From positions 1 through 64,000 of the forward strand of contig VWPU01019269.1 of NCBI GenBank assembly GCA_013398955.1: DNA of 64,000 nt, given 5' to 3'. The translations under genes were made by a program, and so were the position numbers. The stretch comes from Callaeas wilsoni. Its lineage: Eukaryota; Chordata; Aves; Passeriformes; Callaeidae. Shown here in pieces: positions 46,901 through 60,200 of this stretch (positions are counted from its first letter, which is position 1; every line of letters begins with the position of its first letter). The notes below the pieces were generated by a model. That model was not told where the DNA came from. It worked only from the letters and a program-made list of their open reading frames with translations, and ran no database searches.

Positions 46901-49639
46901 CTGAATAACTAAGGAATTTTGTTTAATTTTTATTTCAGAAATTTAAACCCTCTCATCTTCACAGCTCTCAGTCTGTTTTAGTTATCAAACATGGCCTGGT
47001 ATTGCACTAGACAGAGAAATAATAACCTAATAAACAGCAAAACAGTTTTATACAACTAGCTTTTTTCATTTTTCCCTCCCAGGGAAACTGTTATAGAATT
47101 TCTTGCTGCTGTTTTATATAAGATACTGCTGTGGGGTTTATATTATCTTTCTTATGTAAAGTTTTTTTTTTCCCAAGCATTTTATCATTTGTTCATCTTT
47201 GTAATATTTTTTTTTAAGTCTCAGAATTTCCACTGTGTTACAAAAATTATCCAGTGATCAAAACACCAATGATACACATGAAGTTTCATTTGCTGAAATA
47301 AAACCACAGATGGCTAAATTTTAAAAAATCCACTTTCCATCAGAGCAGCAACAGTCTGGAAATTGCTCTATCAGTAAATCTGCATCCAAAGATCACAGAA
47401 GATACAGAAACATTTTAAGGGCTCAGTGTAAGGTTTTCCTGTTTAAGTATATCATGCTGTATTTTTTTATTCCTTTTGGCAATACTGTTTCTGTAGAAAG
47501 ATGCCTTTAAAAAAAAATAAAATCAAAGTTCTCAGTGCTGCACAACTCCCGGATACAGACACTATCACATGTTTTAAAGGCTTTAGGGTCAGACACTCAC
47601 CTGGTACAGGCCAGGATGGCCCTGCTGACCGCAGTGCCAGCTCATATCAGGTGACACTTCAGCTTCCATGATTTCCATGAAGTCTCTGTAGTGTACAGTG
47701 GGTTACAGATTTAAATGCTTGTAGTTTTGTCGATTACACAAATGTTTCCAAAGAACCTGATGGTGAAACAGAGTGTGTTTCTCTACAGAACAGAGGTTTC
47801 TCTGTGTTTAGACCCTGCAGTGACCACTGCATGGGAGAAAACTTCAGCCTCCTAAAGTCTCACTGAGAGTCTCTAAGCCTCACGCTGGGGCCTGGGCACA
47901 GTCTGCCCTGCTTCCAGCACGTGCCCTTCCCTGAGCTCACACAGGGGTAGCCCCTCTCTGGGCATGTGGGCCCAGGGCACACGAGCTGCGACCAGCAGCG
48001 GGTCCGGGGCTCACGGACCGGCCCTACCTGGGCACCACAACACCTGAGAACACACACGAAGCTGTGCTTACACCCACTGACACAGCCAGCGATTCTTCAG
48101 AAGCTCCTGAGTGCTCAGTTGCCATTCCTTCGATGGGAAAGTATTTTTCACTTCTGAGGTGACCTGGGCTGGTCACCATTCCCTGAGGGAATGGCAGGCG
48201 CTGGCTGCAGAGTGCCGGGTGCCAGCGGGTCCCAGCCTGGTCCCACTGCAGCAGCTCAGCCGCCTCCTGCCTCCCCTGCCACCCAGGCAGACCAGAACCC
48301 CGGAGCTACAGTCATCCCAGCCCTCAGCTGTGGCACAAATGACCCAAATGCTGGAACAGAAATACAGGAAAGGATGGGATTCACCACTCTACTGGGACAC
48401 TTTGTGCTGTTTCTCTGAGGGAAACCTTTCTTCAGTGTTCCCAAGGACTCCCTTCAGCAGGGGCCTTATTTAGTAGTAAAAACTGCTTCTTTACCACCTC
48501 CACTCCCTATCCCAAAACAGGAGCAATGATTACTTGAGAATGTATTTATAATCCCTCCAGTGCTCTGCCCCTGCCACGGGCCTTGGGACATTCAGAGTAG
48601 CAGTAAGAAAGTCTCAGATTATTTTTACATCATTACAAATGGCACCAGTCCATTATTTTCCTCTCCATCCTGCGCTACGCTGGCCACAAGGTTGCACCTT
48701 GGTCACTGCTGAGCTTTGGCCTGCAGCCTCTGGAGTGCTGGTTCAGCATGAACTCCTGCTCTTTTCCCTGTTGGGAAGCTTGAGATGATCATCTGCAGTA
48801 GTCCTCACAGACAGTGTAGGCTAAAAACCTGTTTCGTGAGTATTTTGTGTCTCATGCCCATCCCATAGCAAGGTGAACCTTGTGCCCAGTTCTCCTTTCT
48901 GTCATGTCCAAACACAGAGCACCAATGGCTGAGAAAGTCTTTGGCTAGAGCTTCTACCTTCATTTCAAAGCAGAGGACTGTCTGGGGTAGTGTGTGTGCA
49001 CCTGGGAACATGACAGGATCACAGTATGGGCTGTTTCCTCCAGCAGCCACCTGCAGCAATTGCCTCCTTCTCCAGCTATAGCCCACAATCCTCCAGCTGC
49101 AGCTTGAAACCTCAGCAGAGAAATTTGGGTACTCAGCAGAGCTGAAAGACACACCATCGTCTGCTACAGCTGCATTCCATGTCCTCCAGAAGTCCAGTGA
49201 GCCGGGCTTTAAGGCTGAGTCCTGAACATGCAGGTGAAGAAAATACATTCAGGACAAACGCGTCAAAAGTTGGATCAGAAATCTATATCCAAAACAGGAT
49301 AAAATGCAAGAAGACAGATTTCTACTCCAGGCTAGGCTAGACAGAGAGACTTAAGAAAGAGAATAAATCTGTACAAAAATTGGAAAGAGGATTAATACAC
49401 AAAAAAGAGAGGAGCAGAGGTATTCTTAGTACTGCCAAAGGAAAGCTGAGATTGATCTTGCAAAGCTTGAGGCAAAACAGCAAGAGCTCTTCAGCAGCGT
49501 AAAACACAAGGAAATAGAAGTGAGACACTATGGATCCAGACTTTGCCTCAGTTTCCCACAGGGGTGATGAGATTAATCAGAGGAAAAGACGATGGTAAAA
49601 AGAGCTGGAAATCACAGTGGAAACAAAACTCAAGGAGTT
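43986..49639. other. Non-coding DNA, AT-rich with a GC-richer patch
   Basis: AT-rich except for 47.58-48.45 kb, which is GC-richer with scattered CpGs (GCGACCAGCAGCGGGTCCGG near 47986) but not a full island. A short perfect inverted repeat TGAGGTGC-ACA-GCACCTCA lies at 46221-46239. Open frames at 45738-46223 plus and 48805-49248 minus have no recognisable domain. Confidence 0.4.
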
Positions 49640-50340
49640 GAATGCACTTGGTTCAGAGAAACGGTATGATCTCATCCCTGTGTTCTGAAAAATACTGGCA
49701 CAAAAAATGGCAAGACGGGTGCTTCAGAAGGAAAACAAAGCACTCAGATTAATTCTAGACTCATTAGTCTCTCTCAGCAGTATTCATGGTTTAAAACAGA
49801 TTCTGAAGAAAATCATAATTAAAGAAAAGTGGTAAAATGCAACAGGAGTGATTTCAAGGTAGCTTCTGCCAGATTGCCTTAGATAAAACATTAAATTTAT
49901 CTAATAAGGAAAATATTCCATACAAAGTCTCTGGGCTTTAATAGGATACTTTACTATAGGTCATATGGAAATCCTTTCCTTAAACTGGAAAAGCTGGGGT
50001 CAGTTGGGAAAGTGAAAGGTGAGTAAGAAGCTGGCTTAGAGATAGAAGTGTGGAGGAAAAGGAGACAATGAGTAATCCTGCAAGAAATATGGGGCTGGAG
50101 GGAGGTTACTAGGAGAGACTCCAAAGTCCTAATATTTTGATAATGACCTTGTCAAAGCCATTAGAACTGTGCAGATGAATTAGCTGGTGACCTAATGTTA
50201 ACGAACATCATGAATACAGAGGAATAGCAGAATACCACACAAAAGAAGAATTATATGGCCCTTGAGGCTAAAGTAAAGGGAAGGGATGAAATCCTACAGT
50301 ACCAAAAATGAGCTCATGCTCTTGGAAACAAAAGATCTTC
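49640..50340 (+). mobile_element. Ancient CR1 relic, plus strand, RT region
   Basis: The block TAAGAAGCTGGCTTAGAGATAGAAG followed by GGAGACAATGAGTAATCCTGC and GGGCTGGAGGGAGGTTACTAG is a close match to the CR1 reverse-transcriptase ORF (WL..R.Q.V..N...S.W..V.SGVP region). Downstream, GTGCAGATGAATTAGCTGGTGACC corresponds to the region of the catalytic FADD motif, in decayed form. Flanking parts are poorly alignable and all frames are broken. It lacks its 3' end. Confidence 0.65.
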
Positions 50341-50501
50341 ATGCAGAACCAGTCCTAGCTTCCAACTATGGAATTTGCTCAGTCATGCCAGCATAACAAA
50401 AGTGTTATCTCTCATTGATTGGAGTGGTGAGGAGTGTCCAAAACATCTTTAAATTATGGAACAAAATTGTATGGACAAAGCAGGAAGAGGTGACATTTTA
50501 C

Positions 50502-50555
50502 ACTCTGCTCCAGGGTGAATGGGTGCCCCATCAGCATCATCTTCATAAAATCCTC
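50502..50555 (-). CDS. Candidate 54-base internal exon, minus strand, gene not recognised
   Basis: On the minus strand a T/G-rich acceptor (GTGTGAGGCTGTCATTCACAG) precedes this segment and GTAAAA follows it. It is exactly 54 bases, so it can be skipped without changing frame. Two readings are attractive. Phase 1 gives GFYEDDADGAPIHPGAE, an acidic loop. Phase 0 gives EDFMKMMLMGHPFTLEQS, which recalls the end of an EF-hand (E-F-x-x-M-M). Phase 1 agrees with the end phase of the minus-strand exon candidate at 63.4 kb. The donor context (GAGT|GTAAAA) is only fair, and an exon this short can arise by chance. Confidence 0.25.
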
Positions 50556-53500
50556 CTGTGAATGACAGCCTCACACACAGACACATGTGGGACAGCCCCT
50601 GGAGCTCCCTGTGCTGGCCACTGGCTCCTGACTCTGAGGTAGGGCAGCCTGTCACATTCTCTGGCTGGCACCAGGCAGCCTGGGGGCACAGGAGACTCGA
50701 GAGTGTGCAGGCTGCAAGGTCTGTCTTACCACAAGTTTCTCGACAGTCCTGATCAGGAGCAGGGGGTTTGGAGCAGGTTCAGAAACAGCAGATGGTCAAC
50801 CTCAAGGGACTGGTTTTGGAGGAGAGCACTCCCAAATCGCTCAGTAAGGAGTAGCAGGAGCTATTTTTTCCCCTAATGTGGACATGGCAACCTTCATTGC
50901 TTGGCACCTTTTTTTGGTCAGTTTTCATATGCCATGGAGGGCATGGGCACAGATGACTTTTTGCAGAGCAGTTTCTCTTAAGGCCCTGTGAAGCCTCAAG
51001 GAGAAACACTAACCAAAAGAAAAAGCAGAAGCCAACTCTAAATTTGTTCCCTTGCCATGTTACTCGGCCACCACAGAAGCAAGCACTTGAATTCAGATCT
51101 AAGCATACATGCTTGCAAATTCACAAATGCACTTCCCTGAGCTAGAGGTACTTTGCATAAACTGAATGGAGGCAGTTTGGATTAACTTGGCTATAGATCC
51201 AGCACAGACCCAGAATTTGGGTGTTCTCACACAATAGAGGAAAAGGAGCCTTCTTTTAGCTTGCTGAATAGCTACTGAATAGTATTTTCAATAATCTTTA
51301 CAGTGTCTGTAATGCTTAAATCTGACTCTATAAGCAGTGGATAAAGATCTGTGAAGGTTTGAAATGGTAAATATTCTAAATATCAAGTTCTAGCATGGTG
51401 TGCAGATGGCCAGTTCTGTGTGTGAATAAGCTATTAAGGTATTTATGAAAAGCTGGAAAATAACCTACCCAAAAATCTCTTAGGTTAGAAAAATAAATTT
51501 AGGGGCTATTTTTCAGCTTTGAAGGAAAGGGCGTCATAGGTCTATCCAATTTCCACATGTTAAGACCTCAAAATTACAGTCAAATATGACTTTGCAGTCA
51601 TTACTGCTGCAATACCAGGACTTGTCTATAAAAAATGCACAGAAAGAGTTTGTCTGAAAAACAGGAATTCTGATGACATGGTATCAGCAAGGAGCTTGGT
51701 AAAGATCCCAAACACATCTATAATACATGGACTGAAATCATGGTTTAAATTTATTGTTCAATTACAGCTTCAGGCTCTTGGAGTTCACTGCTGCCAAGAA
51801 ATATATATGACATTAAATTATGGAATATTTTCTTAAATATTTTAATACATGTGAGTACTTGTAACATTTTATTTAAGCATATTATTCAGAGAACAGAAAA
51901 CATTGCTCTTTCCTAATTAAAGGTGTGAGTCAGCAAGACCAATAAAATGCTAACTCCAGTGTTGGAGAAAACTCTGAAGAGGGAGAAAAATCCTTTTAGA
52001 AAGTCCCCTATTATCCTGGCGGTGCCTGCCTGAGTGACATCTCAATGTATTTTTGCTGAGTTAAGCCTTACTAGGCCCATCCACTTATGGCACAAGATTT
52101 CATTTCACCATTAATTTATTTGATTTATCAAGAGATTAATAGGCATGTGAGACGTTAGTTAAAATTTCAGAGCACCTTGTGAAGCTCTATCACATAGAGG
52201 AAGGCTATTATTAGCAGGAGTGTAGATGCTATTTGAAGGGTGGAGGGTCACAAAATGTGAGGTGGGACTGGTCACCTTAGGTGGGAAGGGCCACACAGAC
52301 ACTGGGCAGTGCCTTCCCACTGCTCTGGCCAATGATCCCAGCAGCAAAACTATCAAAAAAGAAGCAGATGATAGATGGTATCTTAATTTCCAAAGAGTAT
52401 TCTGTCAGAGTTTGAGGTGTTTTACTTCTTGTGACACCTACAAGACACACTCGACCTTGTAGCTCTGTAGAAGTATGAGGGTCAGCAGACTAAAATCTTG
52501 GTCTCTCACTTTGAGGGTTGGACCCACACCTGAAGAGCTCAGCAGCTGGAGGCTTGGCCAGCTACCTCTGGACGAGGCAGGTCTGCTCCTTGGTGCACTC
52601 GTGATCTGTGATCCAGAGCGCTGGGATCCAGTTTTCTTTTACCTTTTCCATTCTTTGCAAACCATAGCAGACAAAGAATGCATCCAGGCCTCATCTCTGC
52701 ATGAGTTTAGGCTTTCAACAGGCTCTGTAGCTAAATGTGAGAGGTAGGAAGAGCCCTTGGTCCTGTAACTCAGACGGAGCTCTGTGGAGCAGCAAAGGCA
52801 GTGCAGAGGATTACAAAAAGATTTGCACCTTTGCTCTAGCTCTTTTAATTGCTGAATGGATCAATCATTAAAGCAGCTTGCATGGCTTTTCGAATGGTTT
52901 CAAATGATTTGCGAGCATCCAACTTTCTCCACTGCATTCAAGAACCATTAAAGAGGCTGTCTCTGATCTAAGATCTGTTAAGTAGAAATGCAGTATTTAA
53001 ACTGGGATTACCCTCTCAGCTGCAAATTTTTAATAAAATTTCTAAATGGCAACATTACTGTCATTAGTAATGAAGTAGATACAATTATTGCTAAGTGAAC
53101 ATTTGATACATATTAATAGCATCTCATTCAAACATGCAGGAAAATTGCTTTAGTTCCAGAATGTATCCTGCAGGGAACAATCTCTCACTGACATGAGGCC
53201 AGATTCCCATGTTGTTCAAACCCACGCAGTTAAAAGAATAATTCTGATAGCTTCTGATAGGTTTGAGAGAAAAATATTTTCAACAGCCTTCCACAAACCA
53301 AGGGTCTGTTCCCTTGCGAGTGGGGGTAAATCCACAAAGGACTATGGCCACTGTAATGCTCTTCTACTCCACAGCCTCCCTGATACTCCCTGTCTCACTA
53401 AGTTTGTCAACTGGGAACACTTCAGAACAGGAGATGAGGGTCAGAACCCCTTCAGGCAATGACAGCATCTGAAACCAGATTTCTCATTCCTGGAAGGTCC

Positions 53501-56500
53501 TCCCACCACTAAAATTCTGGTAAAACAAGGTGTCAAGGGGCAACATGGAGGCCACCTGGTTCTCAAGCACTGGACAGGTGGGTGCTGAGCCTTTGGAGAA
53601 GGCTCCCACCTCTGGGCCATGCCTCAGCAGAGACTGGTGACATGAAGCTCTGAGCCAGCTCTAACGGCGCCTCCGCTCTTTCCTATTGTCTTGGTTTAGT
53701 TATCTCCCTCAGAAGCCAAGACCTAACCCTTCTGTGCTCTCTCTAGGCTTCAAGCAAGCTGGATTTAACTCCTTCTGCATCCTGTTCCTAGTCCAAACCA
53801 TCTTATTTCAAAGTATTGCCTAATTTGGATCAACTAAAATAGCTTTTTTGGATGGCACCATAATGCATCACTGAGCCCCATAGCCTTTCACATCCACCAG
53901 TATTTCATCTGTGTCGTAAGAACTGGACTCAGCTCCTTTACCTACTTTCACAGATTACTGAAACCAGAGCTATGCTCTTCAGTTGCAGCCACATGTCCCT
54001 GTTAATGCAGTAAGTGTCTGGTTGGTGATCATTAGCCTCTGTGCACGAGCATGTATCTCATCTTGGCTTCAGGCAATAGTCTCTCCACTGCGAGGGTCAC
54101 ATACAGAGGTGGTGATACTCTTCTCCGTTGGCATCTTTCCAGGAGACTTTCTGAAGTGAAGCATTGCTACTGTGCAGATCTCCTGGAAACAGCTGTCTGC
54201 TGAAGTTTGCTGTATCTTCAAATATTTAATGAAATCCTTATAGAAGCTGTGGCTGAAATTAAAGCTGAGAGAAGAGCCTGGTAGGATTTGAAAAGCCCAA
54301 TTCAGTGAGAGTCATGAGAGTCTCTTGAAGCAAAGCTCTCTGAAGTGGTACAGTCACTGCTCTGGATGAACATATGTTTGCCTTGTCCCTGTAGGAGTGG
54401 AGCACATTCCCCACCAACATACAGTCTCGTTGTTCTAAAGAGGGATTTTCTGAACATCAGCAGCTTGTCCAAATGCTAATCCTGAAATTATTGAAGCAAT
54501 TCTCTAAAGACTATTATTTTTCCAATACGTATTAGAGTGTTATTCTGAACACTGTTTTTCTTTTCATCTATCCACAAAACCTGCAAGAGGTTTTCCTATT
54601 TAGGGCGTGAGTCTGCACCTTTGAATTTAGCAGGAATGTTAGTATTGAAATAATATAAATCCAGATTTAATTTTTTTTTACATGGTACATAAAATAGGAC
54701 TTTTCCAACAGCCAGAACTTATAAACATCATGTATTTTCCCCTTTTTAAGAGGAGTGGCATAACAGTGTTGCCAGAAAAGAAATATTCCCTGTTCTCTTT
54801 CCATTTCTGTCTTGTACACACACATTTATAGTAAATGTCAAGAAAATTACAGCATAAATTGCCATAACTGAGAGTGTAGAAATTGCCCAGAACTATAAAA
54901 ATGTTGGACTGAAAACAGTCAGAAAGAGCTTCTGACTTGCTGAGCACCGACCATGAGCACTACAGTGGAAGAAGACGGACATGAAGCTTGCAGTAAGACA
55001 CCGGCAGTCTCTCTAGGGAACTCTCGCTCTGTGACTGAAAACATCCCAGATAACACATATCCCCAAAGCCATTTGGGCTGAAACGTAGATCACCTCCTCC
55101 CAGTACCAGACTGGTGGATTTCTGCACATTGAGAGCAGCAGTGTTAGTGCTACCAGCCATCACACTTAGCCCTTCCTCTTCTAGGCAATTCCATTGATAT
55201 AATGCCATATTTTCTATCTGAAGATCAGTTTTATCTCAGTTAAAGCCTCCAGTGTACTGTTTGCAGAGGTCTGGCAATCCAGGATTTACCTGGAATGTGT
55301 GACTGCAGGCAGAAGAGCCAAGGGTAGATGTTGTGGCTAAGCAGAAAGATCCAGACTTCAAGGCCCTCACTGTGAGCATGACAGCATTGCAGCCTTTATG
55401 CCATGGTTCCCACCACATCCTGTGTCTCCTCTTTGCACCATGTCTTGCTTCCATTACATCTCTGTTTCCATCTTCAAACATCAACATTGCATGGGCGTGG
55501 TGTGGTTTTAAACTGCCCTTGCGTGTACTTCATTTTCATTCAGGGAATACCAACACATTTCTCCATAATGTATTTTCTTAAAAGTTTTATCTAAGACCAA
55601 CATATTTATGTTACCGGCATCAGATTTGAGTTTTTCAGAATCAGCATCAGCAGAATGTGTTGGAATAAGGCAGGGAATATCTTGGCATACCGGTATTCCT
55701 TTTCCCATACATGCAGGAAAGGAGAGGATTCAAGACACTGTGACTCTAATTTAGGAGCCACTTTCAGGGTTTCTGTTTCACATGTAAAGCAATGACTCCA
55801 TTAATTCTGAATATTTTCCTGTAGTCTTCCCAATGCTGATAATTATCTGGAAAATAGAGCAGCAGCATCAAATTTTTATGGGAAAATTTTGTTCAGGATT
55901 TACTCACTTCTTGAGGAATATATGTGTTAGAGTGGTTGCTTTCTGATGGAACTCAGAAGGAGGATGCTGCATAACACCCCAAATGTTAAAAACCTAATAC
56001 TTTCTTAGAGAAGTGAATCTGCACAGAGTAAAGACCCACAATGATTCATAATTTTCTGGGAATAAGCAACCCAAGACTGTGTCATCGGAATGGGCAAAGG
56101 CCAAAAGCACAGCAGTTTTGCTAGCAGCCACCTGAGGTTAAATAACTTGCTTGAACGTCATCCAGACAATCCTGTCATGGCTGTGAGGTCACCATGACAA
56201 ACAATAGATGATAATGTGTGAGTTCAAGGACATAGCTGAGCTTTATATGCTTTTTTCCTGGGTCAAAAATATTTCTGTCCTTTATTGATCTTGTTATTAT
56301 CCCAACATGAAATTGGGAAATAGCCAATACAGTATATTTCTCAGAAGAAATGAGAAAAGGATGAGGTGCTTTCATGCTCTTTCTTAACTGAGATGTTCAA
56401 ACACCTCTGCAGATCTTCCTTTGAATTTACTGATTTTTCCCTTTGAGCTTTTTGCAGGTGGAAATTTTCCTGGGAAAAATCGGGCTCCTAAAGAGAAGTA

Positions 56501-56599
56501 ACCGCATTGTTGCAACAGCTGAAACCTTGGAACCCTCTACAAACATTTTCACAGGCTGAAGGAGTAGCCGGGCAATAGGCGTTTTCGAATTGTTGCTAT
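50556..56599. other. Non-coding DNA, nothing recognised with confidence
   Basis: AT-rich stretches at 51.73-51.96 kb and 52.83-53.13 kb carry many homeodomain-type TAAT/ATTA cores (TCCTAATTAAAGG, CTTTTAATTGCTGAATGG). 53.5-53.65 kb is GC-neutral. At about 56145-56175 GAGGTTAAATAACTTGC resembles the MIR core, but only over about 20 bases. No exon is supported. Confidence 0.4.
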
Positions 56600-57280
56600 C
56601 TACCTTAAATCATCCAGAACAGCCCTGTGCATTCCCAGCTTTTGGCCCGAGGTGTAGGTTTCTTGGGCCTCCTGGAATAACTCCAAATCCCAACTGAGAT
56701 GACGGTGCCAAGGCCTTAAGTGCTGCAGCCCTGCTTCTATCGCTGCACAGAGCCAGGGAAGAAAAGCGATCTGGGTCCTGCCAAGCAGACCACAAACGAC
56801 TCGCTGAACCCATTGTTGCTTTGCTTCCCTTAAAATAGGGGTTCTCTTCTTTTCCTGACCATGGTTTTTACTGGTATGTGATGCTGACTTGTTCCCAAAT
56901 GTGAAAGAGGCCCGGGTGGGCTGTGAAACTGCGGGGGCCAGAGGCTTGTCTGGTGAAAGGAAAATCTCATGCTTCCTTTCCCAGCCCTGATGGAGCTCCA
57001 CCTCCAGTAGCAGGTAGATCACCATCCTCCTGGGAGCACACCCCACATCCACAGTGTCCCAGGTCAGGCCAGTCCCGGGATTCCAGCTTGTTAGTGACCC
57101 CAGTGCCAGCAGCAGAAAAGGCTCCCTTGGGATGCACATGCCTCCTGACCCATGCCTCATCCTGCTTTGTACCCCTCCTTGCAGTGCAACCGTGGCACAG
57201 GCTCTGCCAGGCTGGAGGCAGCCGAAGAGAAGGAAAGCATTAAGGACAGTAAATAAGTGCATGTTAAAAGTTAACGCCAT
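56600..57280 (-). CDS. Longest open frame in the window, doubtful orphan
   Basis: A 226-codon frame starts at a genuine ATG. Its first 29 residues look like a signal peptide: a hydrophobic run LFTVLNAFLLFGCL followed by small residues up to ACA. The rest has no recognised domain, no cysteine pattern and a composition like random moderately GC-rich DNA. The start context is weak, no promoter or CpG island is near, and no splice partner is evident. With six frames over 64 kb a frame this long is a mild outlier at most, so I treat it as probably not a gene. Confidence 0.12.
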   Translation of the reverse strand: MALTFNMHLFTVLNAFLLFGCLQPGRACATVALQGGVQSRMRHGSGGMCIPREPFLLLALGSLTSWNPGTGLTWDTVDVGCAPRRMVIYLLLEVELHQGWERKHEIFLSPDKPLAPAVSQPTRASFTFGNKSASHTSKNHGQEKKRTPILREAKQQWVQRVVCGLLGRTQIAFLPWLCAAIEAGLQHLRPWHRHLSWDLELFQEAQETYTSGQKLGMHRAVLDDLR

Positions 57281-60200
57281 CAGTCAAAAGCCTCAGAGGT
57301 GGAACATTATCAATCTTTGAAAGTTATTATGCAGAAGCAAGCTGCTGAGTGCATAAATATTTTATAGATCTTAAACTATTGAACAGTTATTGGAGCTGGG
57401 ATTTAATCTCTTTCAGCCTGACTTGACAAAATAACGAAAAAGGGGATCATAGTGAGAAAACAGGCTACAAACTGGTATGATGAAACCTTGGAGTCTATCC
57501 AGAGAGTCCATTCTTCTCCCATACTGGTAATTGCTGTAATTCACTGACTTTAATGAAGTTACTTTTTATTCACACCCAAAATAAGATAGAAAAATATAGT
57601 GCAATCTTAATCTTTGGAAGGTTTGCAGTATTTGAACCTCATCATCTGTGTTGCAAGGTCATCTTCTGCGTGGTAAATATTCTTAGTGCCCTTCAGCTGC
57701 AGATGTAGACTTCATTTTGTCATAAAACCAAAGGAATAGACTTGGTATATGAGGGCCTTTAGATGTGCCCTAAAGTTCTTCCCACAAATACATGAGAAGA
57801 TTCCCTAAGTTTTCCTGAAGGAGCGCTTTATACTGTGACTACGACCCTTTACATCACCATAATGGCTTTATTTGCTGTGTAAACTTTAAGAAACGTTGGG
57901 AAATGCCCCAGTGTGGCTTTCCAAATGATAAGAATGAGCTTCTCCCAGCTGCACATAAAACCTCACGCCTTTTCTCACCCGCGCAAACAAGGATTAACCC
58001 ACTAAACTGCAAACTGGGCTTTGCAGACCCTTTCCTTTTGTCTGTTTCTTGCATAGCGTGGAAAGGACTTTGCTGATGGACTCTGGACCACTAAAATTTG
58101 CTGCCTGCCTCAGGTGGCCCACACCAGCTGCCTGCAGTGGAGGCTTCCTGCCGGAGGGCTCATCGTGACGGGATCAGGGCCCTGGTACTCTGAGGGTACG
58201 TGGCAGGTGGAAAGTGGAGCTGCCTAAATGGAAACACAGCATCCACTGCTTTCCATCAAGTGGGCAGGGTGTACCCTGCCTGGAGACTGTCCCTGGAAAA
58301 GTCTGTCCTCCTTTCCGGGAAGGGAAGAACAAGCCCTGCCAGGTGCTGCCATCAGGAGCTCTGGCTCTTCTCTGCCATGACTGAACCCTCCACATGCTCA
58401 TAGCACGGAAAATGGCCTGCCCTTCAGCACAGCCTGACAAATGTCTCCTCTTTCTTTTCCATTTTTGGGGTTTTTTGATTTATTTTTGGTTGGTTTTTTT
58501 TTCCCCCAAGTCTCTGTGTGTGTAAGACAGGAAGATCGGCTTTCCTGGAGTCACTCTATAAATTAGTTGACCAGCTTTGACCCTGGGGTAGAACGGCAAA
58601 CTTCTCTATTAATCTGTTAGAAAAGGGTCTCATTCAGGTTAAAGGGAGGCTGGTTTCTAGCTCCTGTTTCTACTGAATATTGTCACAGATTTTCTAATGC
58701 AAAACACTGGAGCAGATTTTTGTGGTAAAGGTTAAAACTACATTTTTTTAGCAAAAGTGTCCCTTTCTGTTACTTTTAAGGCTTGTCAGCCTTGGTCATA
58801 ATGACAAGAGGTGCCCATGGAGCGCTTGTACCAGCACTGACTAGAGAAACATTGGGCATGATTAGACTGTGTCTCTATGATAGCAGTGTAGCTTAGACCC
58901 CATTAAACTAAATTAGGCTTCCCATTAAATTAAATTAGTCTCCTCTTTCCTTCTTGGGCTCACCTGACACAAAGAAAATGAATTGCTGTGATTTACATGC
59001 CTCTTTGGCTTCTACCATCTTTCAGCCGCTCGACATGTAGGACGCACACATTCAAATCCATGTAAAATAAAATAAATGAAGGTGGATTGAAGGAAACACA
59101 GAAGTATGCAAGATTTGGTGACTTATGTGGCAATTTGCCCTACCAGTCTCAGTCCTGGCAAGGAGGGAAGCCTTAGTGGGTACAGCAGGATTCTCCATCC
59201 CTGCCCTCCCCTGTAGACCTAACCCTGCTGCCACATCTGGGTTTCTTTGGTTTCCCTGAGGGACGTGGAATGTTTTTTATGGATTCTACCTCCCTTCTTC
59301 ATCCTCCCTTACTCCTACCCGTAAGGCAAGCATGAAATAGCATTCCTTTTGTTACCTCCAAAGAAAAACCTGTAACATTTCATTCACTCATTAGCAATTT
59401 TTGGTGCTTGTTTCCCTCCTGTGTATCAGTGAAGCTGGTTAAAAAAAGAGACTACTTCATTTTGATTTTCTGCCTGCTCAATATAACTCTCCTTCTTTTA
59501 TGCAACAGCACAGCATATTATTAAGAAATATTTACTGCATTTAAGCAACAGTTTCCAAGAGCAGCTGGTATAGAAACATTCTGTTAAACTTTAAGCTGTG
59601 TTTTATTTTCAAAGTTACTTCTTCACAGTGTAAATTCTGATTCTGGAAATTTCCTTCCGATGTTAAATCAGCCCCTGGGAAACGTACTTGCAGCAGCTGT
59701 TCTTTTGAAGCTGGCACACCAGATCAAGCTCTCTGTTAGATAAAGACTGTTTCTCATAACCCCATTCAGAATAGTCAACATTTAAAGGCTCAGCTAGATA
59801 TCTTCCAGCTTCAGCAGTGCTGGTGAGGGTACAGTCAGCCTGTGCCTTCAGCTTGTATACTTTCAGACTTCCAGGACTTTACAGAGCTTTAGGGGTTCAA
59901 TACTCTATCATCCACCATTTGTGAAGTTGCCTTCACCCAGGCAAGAAAATTGCCTGGATTTTGCATTTTCTCTGATTTTTTCCTCACATCATTTCTTTCT
60001 TCACTTTATTCTTTGCTCACAGACACCTGCTTGCTAATATCTACGTATTAGAGGGGAAACATCTTATTTCCTCCATTCTGCCTTGAATGTATTCAGAAAC
60101 TGTTCTACATGATGCTGAAGTTCTCAAAAGCCTCAAATTTGGGCTACAAGATAGCCTACATTGCTGAAATTTAACTTTATCTGAGAATCCTGCTGAATTA

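Noticed and set aside
55508..55708. 66-codon minus-strand frame with a plausible coding texture
   Set aside because: No acceptor at a suitable place and no recognised motif.
56145..56175. MIR-like phrase GAGGTTAAATAACTTGC
   Set aside because: Too short to distinguish from chance, and the flanks do not follow the MIR pattern.
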